11,617 bases of DNA from Paludibacter sp. (GCA_031284665.1 JAITXR010000138.1:1-11617), one strand, 5' to 3'; numbered from the stretch's first letter, positions 1 through 6,913 are shown. Made by a program: numbers and translations. Notes: generated by a model from the sequence alone, not told the origin.

Positions 1-175
1 AGAAATGACGTAAATAAAAAAAATGCCTTTCTGCCTTTCTGTCTTCTTGTTTATTTATTAAGCGCAAGCGCTCTTTTATATGAACAGAACGGCAATAAGA
101 CAAGAAGACACGACGAAATACAACATGTTGGTTTTTAACGAATTACAAAAATACGTCAATGGTAGGAAAAGTTTT

Positions 176-204
176 CCCCGATGTGTCGGGGAAGCAATCC
201 AGAA
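176..204. repeat. Hairpin plus GGAAGCAATCCAGAA, dispersed repeat copy A
   Basis: CCCCGA (176-181) and TCGGGG (186-191) form a perfect 6-bp stem with a TGTG loop. It runs directly into GGAAGCAATCCAGAA (190-204). The same 15-mer recurs at 10605-10619, there also preceded by a CCCGATTTATCG-type sequence, so this looks like one copy of a dispersed intergenic element. From memory, a GAAGCAATCCAGA core is common in intergenic repeats of many bacterial genomes; I cannot check the copy number here. Confidence 0.6.
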
Positions 205-225
205 ATTACTTAGTGGAAAGTATGA

Positions 226-241
226 GCGTTGCGTGCAACGC
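226..241. repeat. Near-perfect palindrome GCGTTGC-GT-GCAACGC
   Basis: Two 7-base arms (226-232 and 235-241) are exact reverse complements around a 2-base centre. The flanks (TGAG before, CCCTCA after) extend the symmetry imperfectly. The CGTTGC/GCAACG core resembles REP-like palindromes dispersed in bacterial genomes. It has no T-tract, so it is not a convincing terminator. Confidence 0.5.
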
Positions 242-254
242 CCTCAACCCGCCC

Positions 255-282
255 AAAATGTCAAAAACAAAAGACATTTTTT
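255..282 (+). repeat. AT-rich hairpin followed by T run, weak terminator candidate
   Basis: AAAATGTC (255-262) pairs perfectly with GACATTTT (273-280) around a 10-base A-rich loop, and the 3' arm continues into a run of six Ts (277-282). The geometry resembles an intrinsic terminator for a gene entering from the left. However, the stem has only two G/C pairs and no upstream gene is visible, so function is uncertain. Confidence 0.3.
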
Positions 283-384
283 GAACACGAAGGCACACAG
301 AAAAAAAGAATCAATAATTATGATAAATAATGTAGCAGAAAAAAAGTTTATTGATAAAATATCGGGTTATTTTTACAAAATCGC

Positions 385-393
385 TATCTTTGC
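385..393 (+). promoter_or_regulatory. Bacteroidota -7 promoter element for meaB
   Basis: TATCTTTGC matches the Bacteroidota sigma-70 (sigma-ABfr) -7 consensus TAnnTTTG, with the usual following C. Transcription would start near base 400, giving a leader of about 40 nt before the GTG start at 440. No clear -33 TTTG element is seen at the expected distance upstream. Confidence 0.55.
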
Positions 394-439
394 AAAATAA
401 AGATTTCCGTACATTAATAAATAAACAGTTAAACTACAA

Positions 440-1540
440 GTGCATTATCAACACGAACATCCTGAAAACAGTCCTGAATTCAAGGGATTGAACGTAAGTA
501 AGGGAGTAACATCCGCTCCGGTAGTCAATCCATATTTTAAGTTTCAACGTCGCCGAAGTCAATATTCCGTCAATCAATTTGTGGATGGACTGTTGGCGCA
601 CGATATTTCGATACTCGGACAGGCAGTAACTTTAGTCGAAAGTTCGTTGCCCGGACATCGTGAAATCGCTCAGCAGGTAATCGAAAAATGTCTGCCATAC
701 GCCGGAAAATCCTTCCGACTTGGCATTACAGGCGTTCCGGGAGCAGGCAAAAGTACGTTTATTGAGGCACTCGGAATGCATCTTGTGCGCAACGACAAAC
801 GCTTGGCGGTTTTAGCCATCGACCCAAGCAGCGAACGCTCAAAAGGCAGTATTTTGGGCGATAAAACCAGAATGGAGCAACTGTCCGTTCATCCTCACGC
901 ATTTATTCGTCCTTCGCCATCGGCAGGCTCGTTGGGCGGAGTTGCCCGCAAAACCCGCGAAACTATTATTTTGTGTGAGGCGGCTGGTTTCGATACAATT
1001 TTTGTGGAAACAGTGGGTGTGGGGCAAAGTGAAACAGCCGTACATTCAATGGTCGATTTTTTTCTATTGCTGCAAATTGCAGGCGCAGGCGACGAATTGC
1101 AGGGAATAAAACGTGGAATTATGGAAATGGCTGACGGAATTGTGATTAATAAATGCGATGGCTCAAATGTGGAAAAAGCCAAAGTTGCGCGTCAACAATT
1201 ACAAAATGCTCTGCACTTTTTCCCAAAAACAGAATCGGGATGGATACCCGAAGTGCTTACTTGCTCGTCGGTAGAAAATACGGGTATCGCCGATTTGTGG
1301 AAAACAACCGAAAACTATGCCGAATTTGCAAAAAACAATAATTATTTTGAATTGCGGCGACATTCACAAGCCAAATATTGGATGTACGAAAGCATTAACG
1401 AGCAATTGAAAAATCATTTTTATCGCTCAGATATAGTTGCGCCATTGCTCGAAGAAAAAGAAAATCAAGTACTTAAATCAGAAATTACTTCTTTCGCTGC
1501 GGCAAAACAATTGTTAGATGCGTATTTTAAAGGAGTTTGA
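440..1540 (+). CDS. meaB: MeaB/ArgK-family GTPase, methylmalonyl-CoA mutase chaperone
   Basis: P-loop GTPase of the G3E/SIMIBI type (MeaB, MMAA, formerly ArgK). In this family the protein binds methylmalonyl-CoA mutase in the cytoplasm, gates loading of adenosylcobalamin and protects or reactivates the enzyme. The 366 residues carry the family signatures in order: Walker A GVPGAGKST (98-106), DPSS and GDKTRM (128-131, 140-145), RPSPSAGSLGGVA (157-169), the switch segment ETVGVGQSE (190-198), and the guanine-specificity motif NKCD (237-240). The start must be the GTG at 440. An in-frame stop lies 18 bp upstream, no ATG is available, and the N-terminal HPEN...FKGL segment is, from memory, conserved in Bacteroidota homologues. 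A -7 element lies 47-55 bp upstream. The mutase genes are not in this window, so the partner is inferred from the family. The gene stands alone between repeats. Confidence 0.93.
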   Translation: MHYQHEHPENSPEFKGLNVSKGVTSAPVVNPYFKFQRRRSQYSVNQFVDGLLAHDISILGQAVTLVESSLPGHREIAQQVIEKCLPYAGKSFRLGITGVPGAGKSTFIEALGMHLVRNDKRLAVLAIDPSSERSKGSILGDKTRMEQLSVHPHAFIRPSPSAGSLGGVARKTRETIILCEAAGFDTIFVETVGVGQSETAVHSMVDFFLLLQIAGAGDELQGIKRGIMEMADGIVINKCDGSNVEKAKVARQQLQNALHFFPKTESGWIPEVLTCSSVENTGIADLWKTTENYAEFAKNNNYFELRRHSQAKYWMYESINEQLKNHFYRSDIVAPLLEEKENQVLKSEITSFAAAKQLLDAYFKGV

Positions 1541-1552
1541 GTGGTTTGAGTA

Positions 1553-1580
1553 GTAGAGACAAGGTATGCCTTGTCTGTAC
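1553..1580. repeat. REP-like 28-bp palindrome downstream of meaB
   Basis: GTAGAGACAAGG (1553-1564) and CCTTGTCTGTAC (1569-1580) are inverted repeats with one mismatch in 12 pairs and a TATG loop; the inner 8 bp are perfect. The GTAGAGAC...GTCTCTAC frame matches a palindrome type that I recall as widely dispersed in cyanobacterial and Bacteroidota genomes. This looks like one slightly decayed copy (GTCTGTAC instead of GTCTCTAC). It lies 12 bp after the meaB stop and could act as a 3' hairpin, although the nearest T run is about 20 bp further on. Confidence 0.6.
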
Positions 1581-1602
1581 AAGTTACCTAATTAGTAGTT
1601 TT

Positions 1603-1637
1603 TTCATTTTACATTCTACATTTTACATTTTACATTA
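1603..1637. repeat. 7-bp tandem repeat TACATTT, 4-5 units
   Basis: Consecutive heptamers are TTCATTT, TACATTC, TACATTT, TACATTT and TACATTA; the last four share TACATT in exact register at 1610, 1617, 1624 and 1631. The array ends 15 bp before the presumed -7 element of the downstream operon, so it covers the zone where a -33 element would lie. A change in unit number could shift promoter spacing, but that is inference. Confidence 0.6.
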
Positions 1638-1652
1638 AAAAATACTAATCAC

Positions 1653-1661
1653 TGTCTTTGC
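1653..1661 (+). promoter_or_regulatory. Probable -7 element for the 1694-6913 operon
   Basis: TGTCTTTGC differs from TAnnTTTGC by one base. It sits 32 bp before the ATG at 1694, a usual leader length in this phylum. It is the best candidate in the 153-bp gap between meaB and the next gene. No -33 TTTG is evident because a heptamer repeat occupies that zone. Confidence 0.35.
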
Positions 1662-1693
1662 TCTGTTTTAGAAACAATTAAATTAAAAATATT

Positions 1694-3211
1694 ATGCTAA
1701 ATTCCAGCGACTTACAGCAAATCAGAAAAAAGGGAATCTCGCCCGAACAAATCGAAAAACAGTTACATTTGTTTGAAAGCGGATTTACATACCTTAAAAT
1801 AATTTCCGCCGCCACGCCTGATAATGGCATTAAAGTCATTGATAGTCAGGAAATTTCGCACTATCTCGGCAAATGGGATAATTATTTGGCAGGCGAGCAT
1901 ACAATTTTAAAATTTGTGCCGGCTTCGGGTGCAGCAAGCCGAATGTTTAAAGATTTATTCGCTTTTTTGGAAAGCACAAATAACGAGCCGCAAACAACGG
2001 CGGAAAAAGATTTTTTTGATAAAATCGAAAAATTTGCTTTCTATAATTTGCTGAACAATAAATGTATCGAAAATACTCACAAGTCAATCGAAACGTTAAT
2101 TGCTGAAAATCAGCATAAAACCGTAGTCGAAAATCTGCTTTTGCCACAAGGACTGAATTATGGCTCGTTACCAAAAGGGCTTTTGTTGTTTCATTCGTAC
2201 ACAAACGAAAAACGCACGCCTGCGCAGGAACATTTAGCCGAAGGAGCAATGTATGCCACTAACAGTCAGCATAATACAAATATTCATTTTACTGTTTCGG
2301 CAGAACATCGGCAGTTTTTTGAAAACCATATCGCACAACATTCGGCGGAATACGAAAAACGTTTTGGCTGCACATTTTCGGTAACTTTCTCGGAACAAAA
2401 ACCAAGCACTGATACCATTGCCGTTGATGTTGATAATCAGCCATTTCGCGATAATGGCGCACTGCTCTTTCGCCCCGGCGGACACGGCGCGTTAATCGAA
2501 AATCTTAACGAACTCGATGCTGATGTGGTGTTTATCAAGAACATAGATAATGTAGTGCCCGATGCTCTGAAAAATTCTACTGTGATTTACAAAAAAGTAA
2601 TAGCCGGAATACTTGTAGAACTGCAAAATAAATGTTTTGCATATCTAAACAAGTTAGAAAACAAGAAGTTAACAAAATTAGAATTACAAGAAATTGCCGA
2701 CTTTTGTACCAAAGAATTAAATAATTTTAATCCGCAAGAGTCAAATTTTTCGGATTCTGAACTCCAAAATTATCTTTTTGCCAAACTGAATCGCCCAATT
2801 CGCGTTTGCGGAATGGTGAAAAATACAGGCGAGCCGGGAGGAGGTCCTTTTCTGACAATTAATAGCGATAACACAATTTCGCCGCAAATTCTCGAAAGCT
2901 CGCAAATTGACCTTTCGAAACCTGAGGAAAAAGATAAAATGCTGAAATCCACTCACTTTAATCCTGTGGATTTGGTTTGCGGAGTAAAAAATTACAAAGG
3001 CGAAAAATTTGATTTACTTGCATTTGTGGATAATAATACCGGATTTATCTCGTCAAAATCAAAAAGCGGAAAAGAACTCAAAGCCCTTGAATTGCCCGGT
3101 TTGTGGAACGGCGCAATGAGCAAATGGAACAATATTTTTGTTGAAGTGCCTATCTCCACATTTAATCCTGTTAAAATTGTAAATGACCTTTTAAGAACTG
3201 AACATCAGTAA
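1694..3211 (+). CDS. DUF4301 family protein, UDP-sugar pyrophosphorylase-like
   Basis: I recognise this 505-residue protein as DUF4301, a Bacteroidota family without assigned function, at about the expected full length. Its motifs follow the order seen in UDP-glucose and UDP-GlcNAc pyrophosphorylases. A small-residue loop with Arg (PASGAASRM, 76-84) stands where those enzymes have GGxGTxxG. PKGLLLFH (160-167) follows, then RPGGHGALIENLN (260-272) like the UGPase PPGHGDIY segment. KNIDNV (282-287) resembles SNIDNL, and the C-terminal EVPISTFNPVKIVNDLL (484-500) resembles VPRSRFLPVKTTSDLL, whose Lys contacts phosphates. A further Gly-rich segment EPGGGPF (380-386) has no obvious counterpart. 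I infer a GT-A-fold nucleotidyltransferase acting on a sugar phosphate; the substrate is unknown. It leads a four-gene run, with only 3 bp before the acyltransferase gene. There is no signal peptide, so it is probably cytoplasmic. Confidence 0.8.
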   Translation: MLNSSDLQQIRKKGISPEQIEKQLHLFESGFTYLKIISAATPDNGIKVIDSQEISHYLGKWDNYLAGEHTILKFVPASGAASRMFKDLFAFLESTNNEPQTTAEKDFFDKIEKFAFYNLLNNKCIENTHKSIETLIAENQHKTVVENLLLPQGLNYGSLPKGLLLFHSYTNEKRTPAQEHLAEGAMYATNSQHNTNIHFTVSAEHRQFFENHIAQHSAEYEKRFGCTFSVTFSEQKPSTDTIAVDVDNQPFRDNGALLFRPGGHGALIENLNELDADVVFIKNIDNVVPDALKNSTVIYKKVIAGILVELQNKCFAYLNKLENKKLTKLELQEIADFCTKELNNFNPQESNFSDSELQNYLFAKLNRPIRVCGMVKNTGEPGGGPFLTINSDNTISPQILESSQIDLSKPEEKDKMLKSTHFNPVDLVCGVKNYKGEKFDLLAFVDNNTGFISSKSKSGKELKALELPGLWNGAMSKWNNIFVEVPISTFNPVKIVNDLLRTEHQ

Positions 3212-3214
3212 ATT

Positions 3215-4363
3215 ATGACCGAAGAACAATTCAACGATACACGCCCATATTACGATAGCGAAGTGCCTGCTGCCATTCGCCGAATTGCGGAAAATATCTA
3301 TTTTCCGGAAATTGCCAAATCTATTTTCCCCGAAAAAGATATTAACAGTTTTGCCCGAGAATTTAAACAAATTAAAACTGTGGACGAATTTCAGTCGAAA
3401 ATAATGTACAAAGCAATTGGGCGAATTGTTGAAACTACAGTTAAGGAACTCACTTACAGCGGAATAGAAAACATTAGCAATGAACATCCCGCAATGCAAA
3501 TTTCAAATCATCGTGATATAGTTTTGGACTCGGCAATTTTGGGATTGCTAATTTATCGCAACAAACTTAACACGTCCGAAATTACTTTTGGCAGCAATTT
3601 GATGAATCCGCAAATAGTGGTTGATATTGGAAAAATTAACAAAATGTTTAAAATTATTCGGGGAGGCACAGCGCGCGAAATATTTCTAAATTCGCTCACT
3701 GTATCGGAATATATGCGCCACACAATTACCCAAAAACTCCAATCTACGTGGATTGCGCAACGTAACGGCAGAACAAAAAACGGTGCGGATAAAACCGAAG
3801 TTGCTGTGCTTAAAATGTTTGCATTGAGCAGCAAAAAACCATTTTCCGAAAATTTGGCTGAACTAAACATTACGCCCATTAGCGTATCGTACGAGTACGA
3901 GCCCTGCGATTTTTTGAAAACTCGCGAAGCCTATATTTCGAGTCGCCAGCCTTACACAAAACAACCCGGCGAGGATTTGCTGAGCATTATTCACGGCATA
4001 AAACAATACAAAGGGAATGTGCATTTTACAATCTGCAAACCTGTTACAATCGAAGAATTGCAGGCGTGCGAGCAACTTCCTCGTGCTCAATGTTTTATCA
4101 AATTAGCAGAAATAATCGACCAAAGGATTTTTTCCGGTTACAAACTGTGGAAAACAAATTTTATTGCCCACGATTTACTGAATAATAGCGACACTTTTAG
4201 TAGTAAATACTCGGCTCTCGACAAGGCTGAGTTTATTCTCTATATGGAAAAAGGATTGGATAAAATCGAAGGCGAGACAAACGAATTACGCAATATTTTT
4301 CTCACGCTCTATACAAATCCGATAAATAATTCGCTGTTCAATAACATAAATTTAGATAACTAA
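3215..4363 (+). CDS. PlsC-like acyltransferase (1-acylglycerol-3-phosphate acyltransferase family)
   Basis: A 382-residue protein of the glycerolipid acyltransferase superfamily, which moves acyl groups from acyl-ACP or acyl-CoA to an acceptor hydroxyl at the inner membrane. Block I is SNHRDIVLDSA, with catalytic His99 and Asp105; this gives His-X5-Asp rather than the usual His-X4-Asp. Block II is probably FKIIRGGTARE. Block III is WIAQRNGRTKNG, with Asn184 where the superfamily usually has Glu (EGTR type). Block IV is probably ITPISVSYEYEPCD. From memory, related Bacteroidota proteins read NHRDIVLDSA as well, so the block I spacing is a subfamily trait, but they carry QREGR in block III. There is no clear transmembrane helix, so it is probably peripheral. 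It sits 3 bp after the DUF4301 gene and 20 bp before the ammonia-lyase gene, consistent with one operon. The acceptor is unknown: lysophosphatidate, an aryl lipid, or another lipid. Confidence 0.8.
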   Translation: MTEEQFNDTRPYYDSEVPAAIRRIAENIYFPEIAKSIFPEKDINSFAREFKQIKTVDEFQSKIMYKAIGRIVETTVKELTYSGIENISNEHPAMQISNHRDIVLDSAILGLLIYRNKLNTSEITFGSNLMNPQIVVDIGKINKMFKIIRGGTAREIFLNSLTVSEYMRHTITQKLQSTWIAQRNGRTKNGADKTEVAVLKMFALSSKKPFSENLAELNITPISVSYEYEPCDFLKTREAYISSRQPYTKQPGEDLLSIIHGIKQYKGNVHFTICKPVTIEELQACEQLPRAQCFIKLAEIIDQRIFSGYKLWKTNFIAHDLLNNSDTFSSKYSALDKAEFILYMEKGLDKIEGETNELRNIFLTLYTNPINNSLFNNINLDN

Positions 4364-4383
4364 CAAATTTTCAATAATATACA

Positions 4384-5892
4384 ATGATAACGCTTGCTGA
4401 ACTTTCGGACATAATTTTTAACAAGAAAAAGATAACTCTTACTGATTCCCAAAAAACTGAAATTCAAGATTGTTACAATTTTTTGAAGGATTTTTCGTCC
4501 GATAAAATTATTTATGGCATCAACACCGGCTTTGGACCAATGGCGCAATACCGGGTAGATGACGATTTTTTGACACAATTGCAATACAACATTATTCGCA
4601 GCCACGCCACCGGAGCAGGCAATCCGCTCGACGATTTATACGTTCGCGCAGCAATGGTGGCGCGAATGTGTACATTTTTACAGGCACATTCCGGCATTCA
4701 TTTGGAACTTGTGGCACTGCTTGTGGAATTTCTCAATCGCGAGATTTATCCATATATTCCCGAACACGGCAGCGTAGGCGCAAGTGGCGATTTGGTGCAA
4801 TTGGCACATATCGCACTCACGCTGATTGGCGAAGGCGAAGTGCATTATCAAGGACAATGGCGAAATGCAAAGGATGTGATGAACGAAAATAATCTGAAAC
4901 CTATCAAAATTCATATCCGCGAAGGCTTGGCAGTTACAAACGGCACTTCGGTAATGTCAGGAATTGGCATTGTTAATTTACTGTATTCCAAACGATTAGT
5001 TGATTATACGGTTTTGGCATCACTTTGGCTCAACGAAATTACAGAGGCTTACGACGACTCATTTTCCGAAGCACTAAACGCTACAAAACTTCACGCCGGT
5101 CAACGAGAAATTGCCGAAAAAATGCGTCAAATAGCAGTTGACAGCCAATTATTGAAAAAACGCGAAAATGTGCTTTACAATAATGTTAACCCTGACGAAA
5201 AGAAATTCAAACAAAAAGTTCAAAGTTACTATTCAATCCGCTGCGTTCCGCAAATAGTAGGAGCAATTTACGACGAAGTGAAAAACGCTGAAACTGTGTT
5301 GGTTAACGAGTTTAATTCTGCCTGCGATAATCCGATTATCGACCCCGAAACTCAGAATGTATATCACGGTGGCAATTTTCACGGCGATTATATTTCGTTC
5401 GAAATGGACAAACTCAAAATTGCAATTACAAAACTTACAATGCTCATCGAAAGGCAGTTAAATTATCTTTGCCACGATAGAATTAACGAAATTTTGCCGC
5501 CTTTCCTCAATTTGGGAGTGCTTGGCTTGAATTATGGCTTGCAGGCTGCGCAATTTACCGCAACTTCAACCACCGCCGAAAGTCAAACGCTTTCATTCCC
5601 GAATTACGTTCATTCTATTCCAAATAACAATGATAATCAGGACATTGTGAGTATGGGAACAAATTCGGCGTTAATCACCAAAAGAGTTATCGACAATGCT
5701 TTTCAGGTAATCGTAATTCAGTTTATGGCTCTGGCGCAAGCAACTGATTATCTGAAAATTGACGAAAAATTATCGTCTCAAACACGACAAATGTATCTGA
5801 ATATCAGGAAACTTTTTCCTGTTTTAATTCACGACAGAACTTTATATTCCGAAATTGCCGAATTAAAAAGATTTTTAATGAAAAATGCGTAA
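4384..5892 (+). CDS. Aromatic amino acid ammonia-lyase (HAL/PAL/TAL family, MIO enzyme)
   Basis: A 502-residue member of the histidine/phenylalanine/tyrosine ammonia-lyase family, which removes ammonia from an aromatic amino acid to give urocanate, cinnamate or coumarate. Visible landmarks are the catalytic Tyr44 in YGINTGFG, Ser73-His74 in the selectivity loop, Ala133-Ser134-Gly135 that cyclise into the MIO cofactor (GSVGASGDL), and Asn186 in LAVTNGT. Gln280, Tyr283 and Arg286 lie in the YYSIRCVPQ region, followed by NFH (331-333) and NQDIVSMG (418-425). In HutH the last motif is QEDHVSM with a catalytic Glu; Gln419 here is the PAL/TAL form. Ser-His in the selectivity loop is HAL-like, so the substrate cannot be fixed by reading alone. 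No hutU, hutI or formimidoyltransferase gene is nearby. An acyltransferase gene lies just upstream, which suggests biosynthesis of an aryl-acyl product rather than histidine catabolism. The next gene overlaps by 8 bp. Confidence 0.9.
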   Translation: MITLAELSDIIFNKKKITLTDSQKTEIQDCYNFLKDFSSDKIIYGINTGFGPMAQYRVDDDFLTQLQYNIIRSHATGAGNPLDDLYVRAAMVARMCTFLQAHSGIHLELVALLVEFLNREIYPYIPEHGSVGASGDLVQLAHIALTLIGEGEVHYQGQWRNAKDVMNENNLKPIKIHIREGLAVTNGTSVMSGIGIVNLLYSKRLVDYTVLASLWLNEITEAYDDSFSEALNATKLHAGQREIAEKMRQIAVDSQLLKKRENVLYNNVNPDEKKFKQKVQSYYSIRCVPQIVGAIYDEVKNAETVLVNEFNSACDNPIIDPETQNVYHGGNFHGDYISFEMDKLKIAITKLTMLIERQLNYLCHDRINEILPPFLNLGVLGLNYGLQAAQFTATSTTAESQTLSFPNYVHSIPNNNDNQDIVSMGTNSALITKRVIDNAFQVIVIQFMALAQATDYLKIDEKLSSQTRQMYLNIRKLFPVLIHDRTLYSEIAELKRFLMKNA

Positions 5893-6913
5893 ATTTCTGC
5901 AAGTTATATTATTTTTGTTGAGCGTTTTGCTTAGTTATGCGCAAAGTTACGACCGCCAGCGTTTTATAGCGATGTGTTATAATGTGGAAAATTATTTTGA
6001 CATTGTTGACGATTCACTCACAAACGATGCCGAATATCTTCCCGGAGGAATGAGAGGCTGGAACAACCAGAAATACAAGCAAAAACAGGAAAATATCGGA
6101 AAAGCAATCGTAGCAATAGGCAGTTGGACGCCACCGGCAATAGTTGGTTTATGCGAAGTAGAAAGTGAGCGCGGATTGACGGATTTAACGAAATATTCGG
6201 GACTTAAAAGTTTGAAATACAAGTATGTACATTACGATTCGCCGGATGCTCGCGGCGTAGATGTGGCTTTGCTTTATCAACCCGACAGATTTCAGGTTTT
6301 GGGCAGTCGCCCGATAAGAGTGGATTTTCCGTTTGCGCCACAATCCAAAACCCGCGACATTCTTTATGTACAGGGCAAAGTACCTACGGGCGATACGTTA
6401 AATGTGTTTATTTGCCATTTCCCATCGCGGCTTGGTGGCGAACTGGAATCGGAAGAACGGCGAGTGTATGTGGCTGAAATTCTGCGTAATGCAGTGGATA
6501 GTTTATTTGCAATTTTTACCGAGCCTGCAATTTTAATTATGGGCGATTTTAACGATTATCCAACAAACAAAAGTATGAGCGAAATACTTCAGGCGTTGCC
6601 ACCGAACAATGCCGAAATATCGCCACGAAAATTGTATAATTTAATGTATCCGCTACACATAAGCGGCAAAGGCTCGCACAAAAATCAGGGAGAATGGGGT
6701 GCGCTCGACCAAATAATTGTTTCGGGGCGATTGCTTGATATGAACAAGAAATTTTCGGCTTTGCCAACAGATGTACATATTTTTGATGCCGATTTTTTGC
6801 TCGAAGCCGACGATAAATTTCTCGGCGTGCAACCAAAACGAACATATATAGGTATGCGGTATAATCACGGTTTTGCCGACCATTTACCGGTGTATTTGGA
6901 TTTTTGGTATTAA
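5885..6913 (+). CDS. Exported endonuclease/exonuclease/phosphatase family protein
   Basis: A 342-residue EEP-superfamily metal-dependent phosphoesterase. Residues 1-20 form a signal peptide (basic MRK, a hydrophobic stretch through LLS, then SYA before QS), so it is probably secreted to the periplasm. The superfamily motifs follow: YNVENYFD (32-39, metal/active-site Asn), LCEVE with metal-binding Glu91 (89-93), RGVDVALLY (123-131), CHFPSR with His178 (177-182), MGDFND (219-224), GALDQIIVS (272-280), and the C-terminal catalytic ADH (331-333). Such proteins hydrolyse phosphodiesters or phosphomonoesters in nucleic acids, inositol phosphates or lipids; the substrate cannot be told from sequence. 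Many Bacteroidota paralogues are annotated simply as endonuclease. Its ATG lies inside the end of the ammonia-lyase gene (8-bp overlap), which implies translational coupling. It is the last gene of the tight run, 61 bp before the next gene. Confidence 0.88.
   Translation: MRKFLQVILFLLSVLLSYAQSYDRQRFIAMCYNVENYFDIVDDSLTNDAEYLPGGMRGWNNQKYKQKQENIGKAIVAIGSWTPPAIVGLCEVESERGLTDLTKYSGLKSLKYKYVHYDSPDARGVDVALLYQPDRFQVLGSRPIRVDFPFAPQSKTRDILYVQGKVPTGDTLNVFICHFPSRLGGELESEERRVYVAEILRNAVDSLFAIFTEPAILIMGDFNDYPTNKSMSEILQALPPNNAEISPRKLYNLMYPLHISGKGSHKNQGEWGALDQIIVSGRLLDMNKKFSALPTDVHIFDADFLLEADDKFLGVQPKRTYIGMRYNHGFADHLPVYLDFWY

Larger units (their letters stand above)
1..384. other. Intergenic region with palindromic repeat debris, no convincing gene
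   Basis: This stretch has a 106-codon open frame (80-400) that I do not believe is a gene. The frame runs through three hairpin-forming palindromes (176-191, 226-241, 255-280) and ends inside the promoter of the next gene, and its translation has no recognisable domain. Near the left edge there is a short pyrimidine-rich repeat with a period of about 8 bp (TGCCTTTC twice at 24-39, then a degenerate third unit). The rest is A/T-rich sequence typical of intergenic DNA. The end of an upstream gene outside the window could lie just to the left, but nothing here shows it. Confidence 0.6.

Noticed and set aside
80..400. 106-codon forward open frame at the left edge
   Set aside because: It crosses three palindromes, ends within the -7 element of meaB, and its translation shows no domain-like pattern.
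4384..5892. Reading the lyase as part of a histidine utilisation (hut) operon
   Set aside because: No hutU, hutI, hutG or formimidoyltransferase genes are adjacent, and the HAL-specific Glu is replaced by Gln. The hut role is not excluded but is not supported here.
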